DNA from: Beijerinckiaceae bacterium
GTDB taxonomy: Bacteria > Pseudomonadota > Alphaproteobacteria > Rhizobiales > Beijerinckiaceae
Assembly: GCA_022702195.1 (NCBI GenBank)
Contig: JAKONB010000566.1
Location: forward strand, 1 to 5,645
Length of the DNA: 5,645 nt
Direction: 5' to 3'
A program made the translations under genes and the position numbers. Under the pieces are notes generated by a model. It had not been told where the DNA came from. It saw nothing but the letters and a program-made list of their open reading frames with translations, and searched no databases. Below are positions 1 to 5,645 of the stretch, one piece after another (within the stretch, counting starts at the first letter, position 1; each line of letters opens with the position of its first letter).

Positions 1-1
1 C

Positions 2-319
2 CCGGTGATCCCGCCGCGCGCGGCTCCGGTGGCCGACCGCCTGAAGGTCCATTTCGACGGGCGCGACCCGGAGGTGGACGGGGAAAAGCTGCCGCTGCCC
101 CGGCGCGAGCGCCACATCCTCGAATGCCTCGTGCGCAACCGGGGCCGCCGGATGACCAAGACGCAGATCTACAACATTGTCTACGGCGTCTACAGCAACG
201 GGGTCGAGGAGAGCGTCATCGAGGGCCATGTGAGCAAGCTGCGCAAGAAACTCAGCGCCCGGCTCGGCCACGATCCGATCGAGGCCAAGCGCTTCATGGG
301 CTACACCTTCGTCGGCTGA
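2..319 (+). CDS. ftcR: FtcR/Rem-like flagellar transcriptional regulator, C-terminal part (5' truncated by window)
   Basis: The reading frame is open to the left edge and ends at TGA 317-319, giving 106 visible residues. Residues from about 28 to the end form an OmpR/PhoB-type winged-helix DNA-binding domain. LPRRERHILECLVRNRGR is the first helical part, and ESVIEGHVSKLRKKL is the recognition helix with the usual (V/I)xxLRKKL signature. The ending RFMGYTFVG corresponds to the wing hairpin with its G-Y core. The wording of this domain (MTKTQIYNIVYG, LGHDPIEAKRF) matches FtcR of Brucella and Rem of Sinorhizobium, atypical response regulators that activate flagellar genes; their normal length is about 220 residues, so an N-terminal receiver-like domain should lie outside the window. 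A GTG at position 5 is in frame but is not a credible start, because it would leave the domain alone without its receiver part. The gene converges on the motB-motC-fliK-transglycosylase operon. The family is secure; the FtcR assignment rests on sequence resemblance plus flagellar context. Confidence 0.85.
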   Translation, partial: PVIPPRAAPVADRLKVHFDGRDPEVDGEKLPLPRRERHILECLVRNRGRRMTKTQIYNIVYGVYSNGVEESVIEGHVSKLRKKLSARLGHDPIEAKRFMGYTFVG

Positions 320-357
320 TACGGCCTCCGCGTCCTGCGAGCGGTGACCGTATCAGC
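315..357. terminator. Inverted repeat overlapping the ftcR stop codon, possible terminator
   Basis: A perfect 10-base inverted repeat, GCTGATACGG (315-324) and CCGTATCAGC (348-357), encloses 23 bases. Inside it, CCGC (328-331) can pair with GCGG (341-344), so the RNA could form a two-tier hairpin with a small internal loop. The left arm contains the ftcR stop codon. No T-run follows on either strand, so a classical intrinsic terminator is not shown; termination aided by Rho, or RNA 3'-end protection, is equally possible. An operator role is less likely at a gene's 3' end. Confidence 0.55.
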
Positions 358-424
358 GAGCCGGCGCGGCGGCCGAGCGGCGCCGACCCCCGCCCTCGGA
401 CGATCCCATCCTGCGGGTCCGAGC
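320..424. other. Intergenic gap between convergent genes
   Basis: These 105 bases separate the stop of the FtcR-like gene (plus) from the stop of the transglycosylase gene (minus). They hold the two inverted repeats listed separately and a shorter one, GGCGC (363-367) with GCGCC (380-384). No convincing coding sequence or tRNA-like pattern is visible. Since both flanking genes end here, no promoter is required in this gap. Confidence 0.7.
395..423 (-). terminator. Hairpin just after the transglycosylase stop, possible operon terminator
   Basis: CTCGGAC (395-401) and GTCCGAG (417-423) form a perfect 7-base inverted repeat around a 15-base loop. Read on the minus strand it begins one base after the TAG stop (425-427) of the last gene of the operon, the expected place for a 3'-end hairpin. 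It is followed by a G-rich stretch, not T residues, so intrinsic termination is unproven. Confidence 0.5.
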
Positions 425-1030
425 CTATTGGCAGAAGCTGCGCGCGCCCGGAGTCCAGGTGCCGAAGCCGGTGGCGACCATGTTGCCGATCACCCGGCAG
501 ACATACTGCTTCTGGGCCGGGTTGTTGTTGGGACCCGCGTGGTAGCGCGCCACCGCCAGGGTCCAGCTGCCCTCGCGGGCCTTGAGCTGCTTCAGGAACA
601 CCGTCGCGTACTCGACGTTCTGGCGCGGATCAATCATCGCCTCCAGGCTGGCGAACTTTTCGCGATGGTAATGGTGGTTGATCTGCATGCAGCCGAGATC
701 GACCAGCTTGATGCCGGCGGCGCGCGCCTGGTTGAGCTGCCCGATCACGTCGGCGGCGCTCGTGCCGAAATAGGCCCGGCCCTGGATGTTCATGGCGAAG
801 GGCTGCAGCGAGCCGCGCTTGCCGCTCTCGGTCAGGCCCACCGCGTAGAGCACGCCCAGCGGCACCCCGTGCCGAGAGGCCGCACCCGCCATCTCCCGCT
901 CGCAGATATTCGCCGAGGCGGGCAGGGCCGAGGCCGCCCGCGCCGCCGGTGCGGTGCTGTTGGCGCAGGCCGGAGCCAGGCCGCTACAGGTATACGCCGC
1001 TGCGATCAGGGCCGGCAGAATGCGTCTCAT
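425..1030 (-). CDS. Exported flagellar lytic transglycosylase (SLT/goose-lysozyme-like fold)
   Basis: This 201-residue protein probably cleaves the MurNAc-GlcNAc bond of peptidoglycan in the periplasm, making room for the flagellar rod or stator. Residues 1-23 are a Sec signal peptide (basic MRR, hydrophobic core, ACA before the cut). The catalytic domain runs from about 42 to 190: the catalytic glutamate is E68 in AVGLTESG, followed by GCMQIN at 113-118 (the family's G-x-MQIN motif) and ARYHAG at 161-166 (the AxYNxG-type motif). Four cysteines remain after export (C43, C114, C178, C200), enough for two disulfides. The frame is open far upstream, but ATG 1030 is chosen because the signal peptide starts there and a purine-rich GAGAGAG lies 7 bases upstream. 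The start lies within the end of fliK, with a 47-base overlap. It occupies the position of orf38 in the Sinorhizobium motility operon and resembles SltF of Rhodobacter in role; alphaproteobacterial FlgJ proteins usually lack their own muramidase domain. An exact orthologue is not assigned. Confidence 0.9.
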   Translation of the reverse strand: MRRILPALIAAAYTCSGLAPACANSTAPAARAASALPASANICEREMAGAASRHGVPLGVLYAVGLTESGKRGSLQPFAMNIQGRAYFGTSAADVIGQLNQARAAGIKLVDLGCMQINHHYHREKFASLEAMIDPRQNVEYATVFLKQLKAREGSWTLAVARYHAGPNNNPAQKQYVCRVIGNMVATGFGTWTPGARSFCQ

Positions 1031-3050
1031 GGGTCCGCTCTCTCGTCTCGGTGGTCCGCTCGGCACGCGCATCGGGCTGGCGGCGGGCGGGCTGGTCGGA
1101 CATGTCCCGGGCCGGGTTCTGTCCGCCGGAGCCCGGCTGGAAGGTCTGCCCCGAGGGCGGGGCGTTGGTGGAGGCGGTCTCCATCGGCGCGCCGATCGCC
1201 ACGGCGTCGGGCTGGTAACCGGCGTCGCGCAGCAGCGCGCCGAGGAGCGCGCCGTCCTTGCGCAGGAGTTCGGCCGTGTCCTCGCGGCTCGCATGGAGGC
1301 TCATCTCGAGTTGGTTGCCGCGCAGGCGCATCCGCACCACGACGTTGCCGAGATCCATCGGCCGAAGCTGGAGCGTCAGGATCCGTAACGGTCCGTCGGC
1401 TCCGGCCAGGGCGGTCGGCGCGCCGGGCTGGGCCGGCGCCGCCCGCTGGGCTTCGGCCACCACGACTTCGGCGATCTGGGCCGCCGGGCCGCTCAGGGGG
1501 GCGGCGCCCAGTGTCTGCGTCGCGGTGGCGGCGGCCGGTTGCGAGGCGACGGTTTCGAGCGGGACCCCGTTGCCGTGGTCCCGCTCGGCTGGGGCGACGG
1601 CCTCCGTCGCGGAGGGGGCGATGGCGGGCTGATGTGGTCCGACGCCGAGATCGGCCATGGCTGTCCGCGCCGGTTCGATCGTCCCCACGGGCTCGCCGGA
1701 GATCGCGGCGGACGCCGCTGCCTTCACGGCGGGTGCGGACGGCGCGGGGGCGGGGCGCGGGGCGGCCGGCATCAGGGGCACGAGCGCCGGCGGCTGCGCC
1801 ATCGGAGGCGCCGTCGTCACGGCGGCATCGGCGGAAGCGGTCCCCGCACCGGCGGCGACTGGCGCAGCGACGGTGCCGGATGGCACCGAGGGCGCCGCCG
1901 TCACGGCAGCCTCGACCGAGGCCGCGATGCGGCCGGCAGCCCCCGGTCCGGGCCATGCCGACCGGACGGGAGGCGCTCCGAGGTCGGCAGCGGACACCCC
2001 TTCCGTGGTTTGTCGAGCCTGCGGAGCCACGGTCCGGGTCCTCGGCTCCGGTCCGCGCGCATCAGGCCCCCCCTCCGGAACGACGTCCTCCTGGGAAACG
2101 GGATCGGCCGGCGGGTCGATCACCGTCTCTGCCGGGATCCCCGGCGCGGATGCGGATGGCAGCGTCTCGGGCACCGCCGCCGCACGGGGCGGGACCGCAT
2201 CCGACGTGGGAGCCGTGACGATGCGGGGATCCAGGGAAGTGGGTTCAGGCGTGGCCGCGCCCGGCGGGGTGACGACGGGTCCAACCTCGAACGGATCGGA
2301 CGCCGCCGGCATCCCATCCGGAGCGGTCGCCTGCACCGGCGCCCGGACGGATCGCGGCGCCACCGGGGCGAAGTGGGTTTCCTGACGCAGCACCGTCACG
2401 CGCATCCGCGCCTCCGCGACGGCGGAGGCCGCGCTCGGCGCCGGCCGCGGGTTCGGGAATGCCGGCGCCGCCGCATCGTCGCCGGCCCCACGTTGGGGCG
2501 TCGGCGCGGGGGACGGCAGCGCAAGGGACGGCATCGGCAGACTCACACCGGCCGGCGATACCGGATCGGGCCGCTCGGGAGCGGACGTGTCCCCGTCGCG
2601 GGCATCCGCCCGGGACGGAGCGGGGTCCGGGAGCGCCCCCGAGGCCGGCCCTTCGACCGCATCGGCGGAGGGAGCCGGGGGAGCGACGACGGTGCCGCCT
2701 CCGGCCCCGACCGGTGGACGCTCGGTGACGGCGCGGGCGACGAGGGCGTCGAACATGCCCCGCCCCGACCTGCCGGCCGGCTCGGCGGGGGCGGGGAGCG
2801 TGAGGATTCCGAGGGGATCCGGCGTTTCGGCGGCGGCCCCGGCTGGCGTGGCCGGCCCCGGCTCGACCGGCGCCCCGGGCAGGGCCGGAGCGGCCCCCCG
2901 GGATGGGGAGGCCGGGTCCGTCAGCGCGCCCAGCACGGCGCCGAACGGACCGGCGCCATCGGCAAGCGTCTCGACCGGGTCGGCACCGCCGCGATTGCCG
3001 AGCGTCTCCGCCGTGGGCCGCACGGTCAATTTCATCGCCAACGTGTTCAC
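984..3050 (-). CDS. fliK: Flagellar hook-length control protein FliK (rhizobial MotD)
   Basis: FliK is exported through the flagellar type III apparatus, measures the hook, and through its C-terminal domain acts on FlhB to switch export from hook to filament subunits. Translation from GTG 3050 gives 688 residues, longer than the roughly 400-residue enteric FliK. The recognisable part is the C-terminal Flg_hook domain at about residues 550-625: LTLQLRPMDLGNVVVRMRL, then a variable strand and the helix region ending LLRDAGYQPDAVAI. Residues about 110-540 are a Pro/Ala-rich, low-complexity ruler-like segment with little predicted fold. Two short hydrophobic patches near the N-terminus (GPFGAVLGALT, GMFDALVARAV) may be export or hook-contact elements. 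A polar Arg/Thr/Glu-rich tail of about 60 residues follows the domain. GTG 3050 is preferred over ATG 3035 because it overlaps the motC stop as GTGA and has GGAG 6 bases upstream. The protein is known as MotD in older Sinorhizobium literature. The 3' end overlaps the transglycosylase gene. Confidence 0.9.
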   Translation of the reverse strand: MNTLAMKLTVRPTAETLGNRGGADPVETLADGAGPFGAVLGALTDPASPSRGAAPALPGAPVEPGPATPAGAAAETPDPLGILTLPAPAEPAGRSGRGMFDALVARAVTERPPVGAGGGTVVAPPAPSADAVEGPASGALPDPAPSRADARDGDTSAPERPDPVSPAGVSLPMPSLALPSPAPTPQRGAGDDAAAPAFPNPRPAPSAASAVAEARMRVTVLRQETHFAPVAPRSVRAPVQATAPDGMPAASDPFEVGPVVTPPGAATPEPTSLDPRIVTAPTSDAVPPRAAAVPETLPSASAPGIPAETVIDPPADPVSQEDVVPEGGPDARGPEPRTRTVAPQARQTTEGVSAADLGAPPVRSAWPGPGAAGRIAASVEAAVTAAPSVPSGTVAAPVAAGAGTASADAAVTTAPPMAQPPALVPLMPAAPRPAPAPSAPAVKAAASAAISGEPVGTIEPARTAMADLGVGPHQPAIAPSATEAVAPAERDHGNGVPLETVASQPAAATATQTLGAAPLSGPAAQIAEVVVAEAQRAAPAQPGAPTALAGADGPLRILTLQLRPMDLGNVVVRMRLRGNQLEMSLHASREDTAELLRKDGALLGALLRDAGYQPDAVAIGAPMETASTNAPPSGQTFQPGSGGQNPARDMSDQPARRQPDARAERTTETRERTHETHSAGPDRSGVYL
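1807..1907 (-). repeat. In-frame imperfect repeat within the FliK Pro/Ala-rich segment
   Basis: GGCGCCGTCGTCACGGC (1807-1823) recurs as GGCGCCGCCGTCACGGC (1891-1907) with one difference, exactly 84 bases (28 codons) apart. Similarity continues weakly on the right-hand side. In protein the two copies read SADAAVTTAPPM and SVEAAVTAAPSV. This could be the trace of an internal duplication that lengthened the ruler region, though composition alone could favour such similarity. Confidence 0.45.
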
Positions 3051-4297
3051 CGCTCGCTCCCGCGCATCAAGGCGTCGACTTGCCCGATCGCCCCCTGGGC
3101 GCGGGCGATGGCGGCGGCCGGCGGCACGAGGCGCGCGGGTGCCGGCATCGAAGGCGGTTCGTCCACCGGGGACGCCGCGGAGGTGGTGCGGATCTCGCGG
3201 GCCGTGGACAGGGCCGAATCGAGGAGATCGAGATCCGCCGCCCCCAGGACGGAGCGATCGGTCATCCGCAGGGTCTCGAAACAATCCACGAAGCGGTCCT
3301 CCTGCACCACCAGGGCCGCCGCCCGGTAGAGCCGCGCCCGGATGGACGCCACCGAACCGGGTTCGGCCAGGGTGATGGTCCGCTCGGCGGCGAACACCGC
3401 GGTGCCGGTCTTGCCCTGGTCGAGGGCGGCGCGGGCCACCTGGAGGTAGAGGTCGCGCCGGCCCTCCGGCTCGATCTCGTCGAGCATCGCCTGGAGGCGG
3501 GCGAAGCGGATCGCGTCGCTGCCGAAATCCAGCCGGGTGAGGGCGGCGGCGAAGCGCTGGCGGAAATTGCCGGCATAGACCGAGTGGCGGTAGCGCCGCA
3601 GGTACTGGATCGCCAGCGCCTCGAAGCGCGCGAGGTCGTTGGCCTGGGCCAGCACGAAGATCTCGCGCCGCAGCGCGCCCTCTTCCACCAGCGTCCCGGG
3701 GGCGATCAGGCGCGCGAGGTCGAGGAGGCGCAGGGATTGGGTGGGATCGTCGCGCACCACCAGGGCGGATTGGGCCAGAGCCAGCTGCGCGCCGAGGCCC
3801 ACCGGCACATCCTGCGCATCGATCTTCATCAGGAGCGTGCGCGCCTCCTTCTCCCGACCCTCCAGAAAGGCGAGCGATCCGAGCACCAGCGGCGTCTCGG
3901 CCTCCGGCACCTTGCCGCTGGCCAGGATGTGGCGCAGCACGGGCGGACCGCCACCGCCCAGCGCGAAGGTCACCGCCGCGCGCAGCGAGGCCTGATCGGT
4001 CCAGATCTCGGGGTCGAGGTCGCGCATGCGCTGTTCGGCATGGGCGAGGAGCGCGCGCTGCGCCGTCAGGGCCTGGCTCGAGCCCAGCGCGATCCGGTCC
4101 TGAAGCAGTTGGAGCGTGCGCACCAGCTCGACCGGAACCGGATAGGGCGCCACCGGCAGGGGCTCGATCGGCGCGGCGGGGGCCGCGGCGTGGCCGCCGG
4201 CCTCGTGGCCGCCCCCATGGGCGTCCGAGGCGAGGGCCGGGCCGGCGAGCGTGCCGAGGGCAAGCAACACCGGCAGGGAGATCCGGGCGGCCCTCAC
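3047..4297 (-). CDS. motC: Periplasmic motility protein MotC, partner/chaperone of MotB
   Basis: The 416-residue product matches MotC, a rhizobial motility protein that acts in the periplasm and is thought to assist folding or positioning of the MotB periplasmic domain. Residues 1-23 are a signal peptide (VRAARISL, Leu/Ala core, ALA before the cut at about S24). The mature N-terminus is His/Gly-rich (H27, H31, H36), then Pro/Ala-rich. From about residue 45 on the protein is a mainly helical, TPR-like array of Ala/Leu-rich helices. Stretches typical of MotC include PGTLVEEGALRREI at about 200 and SVYAGNFRQRFAAAL at about 238-252. The last 40 or so residues are Pro/Ala-rich and end in a short helix. 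The start is GTG 4297, which overlaps the motB stop as GTGA; the first in-frame ATG comes only well inside the mature protein. No strong Shine-Dalgarno sequence is seen, so translation probably depends on coupling to motB. Length is near that of Sinorhizobium MotC (about 430). Confidence 0.92.
   Translation of the reverse strand: MRAARISLPVLLALGTLAGPALASDAHGGGHEAGGHAAAPAAPIEPLPVAPYPVPVELVRTLQLLQDRIALGSSQALTAQRALLAHAEQRMRDLDPEIWTDQASLRAAVTFALGGGGPPVLRHILASGKVPEAETPLVLGSLAFLEGREKEARTLLMKIDAQDVPVGLGAQLALAQSALVVRDDPTQSLRLLDLARLIAPGTLVEEGALRREIFVLAQANDLARFEALAIQYLRRYRHSVYAGNFRQRFAAALTRLDFGSDAIRFARLQAMLDEIEPEGRRDLYLQVARAALDQGKTGTAVFAAERTITLAEPGSVASIRARLYRAAALVVQEDRFVDCFETLRMTDRSVLGAADLDLLDSALSTAREIRTTSAASPVDEPPSMPAPARLVPPAAAIARAQGAIGQVDALMRGSER
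3048..3060 (-). promoter_or_regulatory. Ribosome binding site and GTGA coupling that fix the fliK start
   Basis: On the minus strand GGAG (3060-3057) is followed by six bases and GTG (3050-3048). That GTG shares GTGA with the motC stop TGA (3049-3047). The combination supports the GTG start, five codons before the first ATG, and suggests that ribosomes finishing motC re-initiate on fliK. Confidence 0.7.
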
Positions 4298-5645
4298 TCT
4301 GGACGCCCGCGCAGCAGGATCTCGATGCGGCGGTTCTCGGCCGCCTTCGGGTCCGCGGGGTTGCGCGGCTGGCGATCGGCATAGCCCTCGATCCGCTCGA
4401 GGCGCGCATCCGGCAGGCCGCCGCGCACCAGCATGTACGAGGCCATCTGCGCCCGCGCCGAGGACAGGCGCCAATTGTCGTAGGTCTCCGAGCGGAACGG
4501 CCGTGCATCGGTATGGCCGCGCACGACGATCTGTCCGGGCCGGTCCTTCAGGATGCGGGCCACCTGTTCGAGGGCGCGGACCACCTTGGCCTGCGGCTCG
4601 GCCGAACCGACCCCGAACATGCTGAACCCGACATCGTCGGTGAGGCTGATGAGGATGCCCTCGCCGGTGCGCCGCACCTCGGCACGGGGCGCGGGGGCGC
4701 TGCCCCCCTGCGGCTGGACCGCCTTGAGGATCTCCGCCTTGATCGCGGCCACGGAAGCGGTCTCGGCCGCGTCCTTCGGCTCGTGCGCCTCGCGGGTCTC
4801 GACGGGCGGGGGAGCGGGAACCGAAGCGGCGGCGGGTACGGCGGGGACCGTCGCCTTGACCGGCTTGGCCGACTGAAGGGCGGCCAGGACGGAGGCCGGC
4901 ATCGGCTCCGGGGGCTTCGTCTCGGCGGCCCTCGGGGTCTGCGGCAGACCCGGCGCCTCGCCGAGGCCCGGCTCGGCGGAGGCGACCTGGATCGGGACGG
5001 CCTTCGTGCCGGGGGCGGCCGCCCGCGCGTCGGGCCGCGCTTCCTGCCCGGGGGACGCGACGGTGCCGGTGGCTCCCGCCTTGTCGGTGCGCATCCGCGC
5101 GAGCGGCGCCACCTGCCAGTAGAGCGGATCGAACGGATCGCGGGCGGCGTCGCCCCCCTTCACGCCCGGCTCGCCGGTCTCGGTGACCACCGCGTCGGCC
5201 GAGGCGACCTCGGGGGCGGCCTCCGCCTCGGCGGCCAGGCGGGCGAGGACCGCGTAGGGATCTTGGAACAGGGCGGCTTCGCGGGCCGGGCTGCCGGGGG
5301 CGCCCTTCGACGCGCCCTTGCCGTCTCCCTTGCCCTCTCCCTTCTCGCCCTTGCCCTCTTCCTTCGTCTCGCTCTCGGCGGCCTCGCCGGGGGTCTTCTC
5401 GCCGGGGGTGTTCTTGGGGTCGCGCAGGCCCTTGCGGTCGAAGGTGACGTCGGCGAGCTTCACCGGGTTGAAGTATTCCGCGATGGCGGTCTTGGTCTCC
5501 TTGGTGGTGGAGCCGATCAGCCACAGCACCAGGAACAGGGCCATCATCGCCGTCATGAAGTCGGCGAGCGCGATCTTCCAGGCGCCGCCGTGGTGACCGT
5601 CCTCGTGGTCGCCGTGGCGCCTGATGATGATGATCTCGTGGTGGC
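4294..5645 (-). CDS. motB: Flagellar stator protein MotB (few N-terminal residues missing at window edge)
   Basis: MotB pairs with MotA in the inner membrane to conduct ions, and anchors the stator to peptidoglycan. 449 residues are visible; the frame is open to the right edge, and comparison with rhizobial MotB suggests only a few residues are missing. Counting from the first visible residue: a His-rich cytoplasmic tail (1-20); GGAWKIALADF with D28 equivalent to the proton-binding Asp32 of E. coli MotB; one membrane segment (about 29-45, FMTAMMALFLVLWLIG); a plug-like amphipathic stretch (about 46-62); a linker of about 260 residues; and an OmpA/MotB peptidoglycan-binding domain (about 325-445) with VVRGHTDARPF, NWRLSSARAQ and ENRRIEILL. 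The linker contains a Lys/Glu/Gly repeat zone and two non-repetitive islands, FQDPYAVLARLAAEAE (about 125) and DPFDPLYW (about 170), which may be MotC contact sites. An ATG at 5556 lies inside the membrane motif, after D28, and is not the start. First gene of the visible operon. Confidence 0.96.
   Translation of the reverse strand, partial: HHEIIIIRRHGDHEDGHHGGAWKIALADFMTAMMALFLVLWLIGSTTKETKTAIAEYFNPVKLADVTFDRKGLRDPKNTPGEKTPGEAAESETKEEGKGEKGEGKGDGKGASKGAPGSPAREAALFQDPYAVLARLAAEAEAAPEVASADAVVTETGEPGVKGGDAARDPFDPLYWQVAPLARMRTDKAGATGTVASPGQEARPDARAAAPGTKAVPIQVASAEPGLGEAPGLPQTPRAAETKPPEPMPASVLAALQSAKPVKATVPAVPAAASVPAPPPVETREAHEPKDAAETASVAAIKAEILKAVQPQGGSAPAPRAEVRRTGEGILISLTDDVGFSMFGVGSAEPQAKVVRALEQVARILKDRPGQIVVRGHTDARPFRSETYDNWRLSSARAQMASYMLVRGGLPDARLERIEGYADRQPRNPADPKAAENRRIEILLRGRPE
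5315..5359 (-). repeat. Short tandem repeats coding a Lys/Glu/Gly linker segment of MotB
   Basis: On the plus strand CCCTTGCCGTCT (5315-5326), CCCTTGCCCTCT (5327-5338), a 9-base variant CCCTTCTCG (5339-5347) and CCCTTGCCCTCT (5348-5359) follow head to tail. All units are multiples of three and stay in frame, coding EGKGEKGEGKGDGKG within the MotB linker. Such a tract can gain or lose units without breaking the frame. Confidence 0.75.
5386..5415 (-). repeat. 15-base direct repeat in the MotB linker
   Basis: GCCGGGGGTCTTCTC (5386-5400) is followed at once by GCCGGGGGTGTTCTT (5401-5415), with two mismatches. It codes the doubled peptide KNTPG-EKTPG just after the plug-like region of MotB. It lies 26 bases from the Lys/Glu/Gly repeat zone, so this part of the linker appears to have grown by small duplications. 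Confidence 0.7.

Noticed and set aside
1018..1021. Possible lipoprotein signal around C22 of the transglycosylase
   Set aside because: The residues before the cysteine (A-P-A) do not fit a lipobox, and ACA|N is a good ordinary signal peptidase site.
1031..1294. Upstream extension of the transglycosylase frame
   Set aside because: The extra 88 residues are Arg/Pro-rich shadow of fliK; a proper signal peptide begins at ATG 1030.
2067..2073. Run of seven C (G on the coding strand) in fliK as a possible phase-variation switch
   Set aside because: Several runs of six occur elsewhere in the window at this GC content, and seven is short for a slippage switch; the frame is intact.
344..2218. Very long plus-strand open frame (over 600 codons) opposite fliK and the transglycosylase
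   Set aside because: Its translation is Arg/Pro/Gly-rich without any recognisable domain, and it spans two well-supported minus-strand genes. Long antisense frames are expected at this GC content.
1539..4384. Two further long plus-strand open frames opposite fliK and motC
   Set aside because: Both give Arg/Gly-rich low-complexity translations without motifs, and the opposing genes have clear conserved domains and coupled starts.
3051..4508. Upstream extension of the fliK frame through motC
   Set aside because: The frame stays open only because of high GC; the extension is Arg/Pro-rich shadow of motC, and the GTG at 3050 has a ribosome binding site and a GTGA overlap.
1..5645. CRISPR array, tRNA, rRNA, insertion sequence or phage signs
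   Set aside because: No spaced identical repeats, clover-leaf pattern, transposase motif or terminal inverted repeats were seen; genes are packed and all flagellar.

Overview
The window is very GC-rich, close-packed alphaproteobacterial DNA. It carries part of a flagellar motor/hook gene cluster of the type found in Rhizobiales. Gene content (motB, motC, fliK/motD, a flagellar lytic transglycosylase and an FtcR/Rem-type regulator), the high GC and the frequent GTG starts fit a Methylobacterium/Methylorubrum-like organism. The genus is inferred from general resemblance, not from a search.

Layout, left to right: (1) 2-319, plus strand, the C-terminal DNA-binding half of an OmpR-family flagellar regulator (FtcR/Rem-like), cut by the left edge. 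(2) 320-424, a 105-base gap between convergent genes holding two good inverted repeats and a weaker one, probably the terminators of the two converging transcripts. (3) 425-1030, minus strand, an exported lytic transglycosylase. (4) 984-3050, minus strand, a very long Pro/Ala-rich FliK (rhizobial MotD) hook-length control protein. (5) 3047-4297, minus strand, the periplasmic motility protein MotC. (6) 4294-5645, minus strand, the stator protein MotB, complete except for a few N-terminal residues beyond the right edge.

The four minus-strand genes form one operon read right to left: motB-motC-fliK-transglycosylase. motB/motC and motC/fliK each overlap by a GTGA (start GTG inside stop TGA), and fliK overlaps the transglycosylase by 47 bases. 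No promoter for the operon is visible, so it must lie beyond the right edge.

Together the products would anchor and energise the stator (MotB), assist MotB in the periplasm (MotC), set hook length and switch export substrate (FliK), and open the peptidoglycan for the rod or stator (transglycosylase). The regulator at the left edge probably controls flagellar genes. This is a known type of flagellar locus, not a new system. The points worth a second look are the convergent orientation of the regulator, the hairpins between the converging genes, the translational coupling, and the unusual linkers in MotB and FliK.
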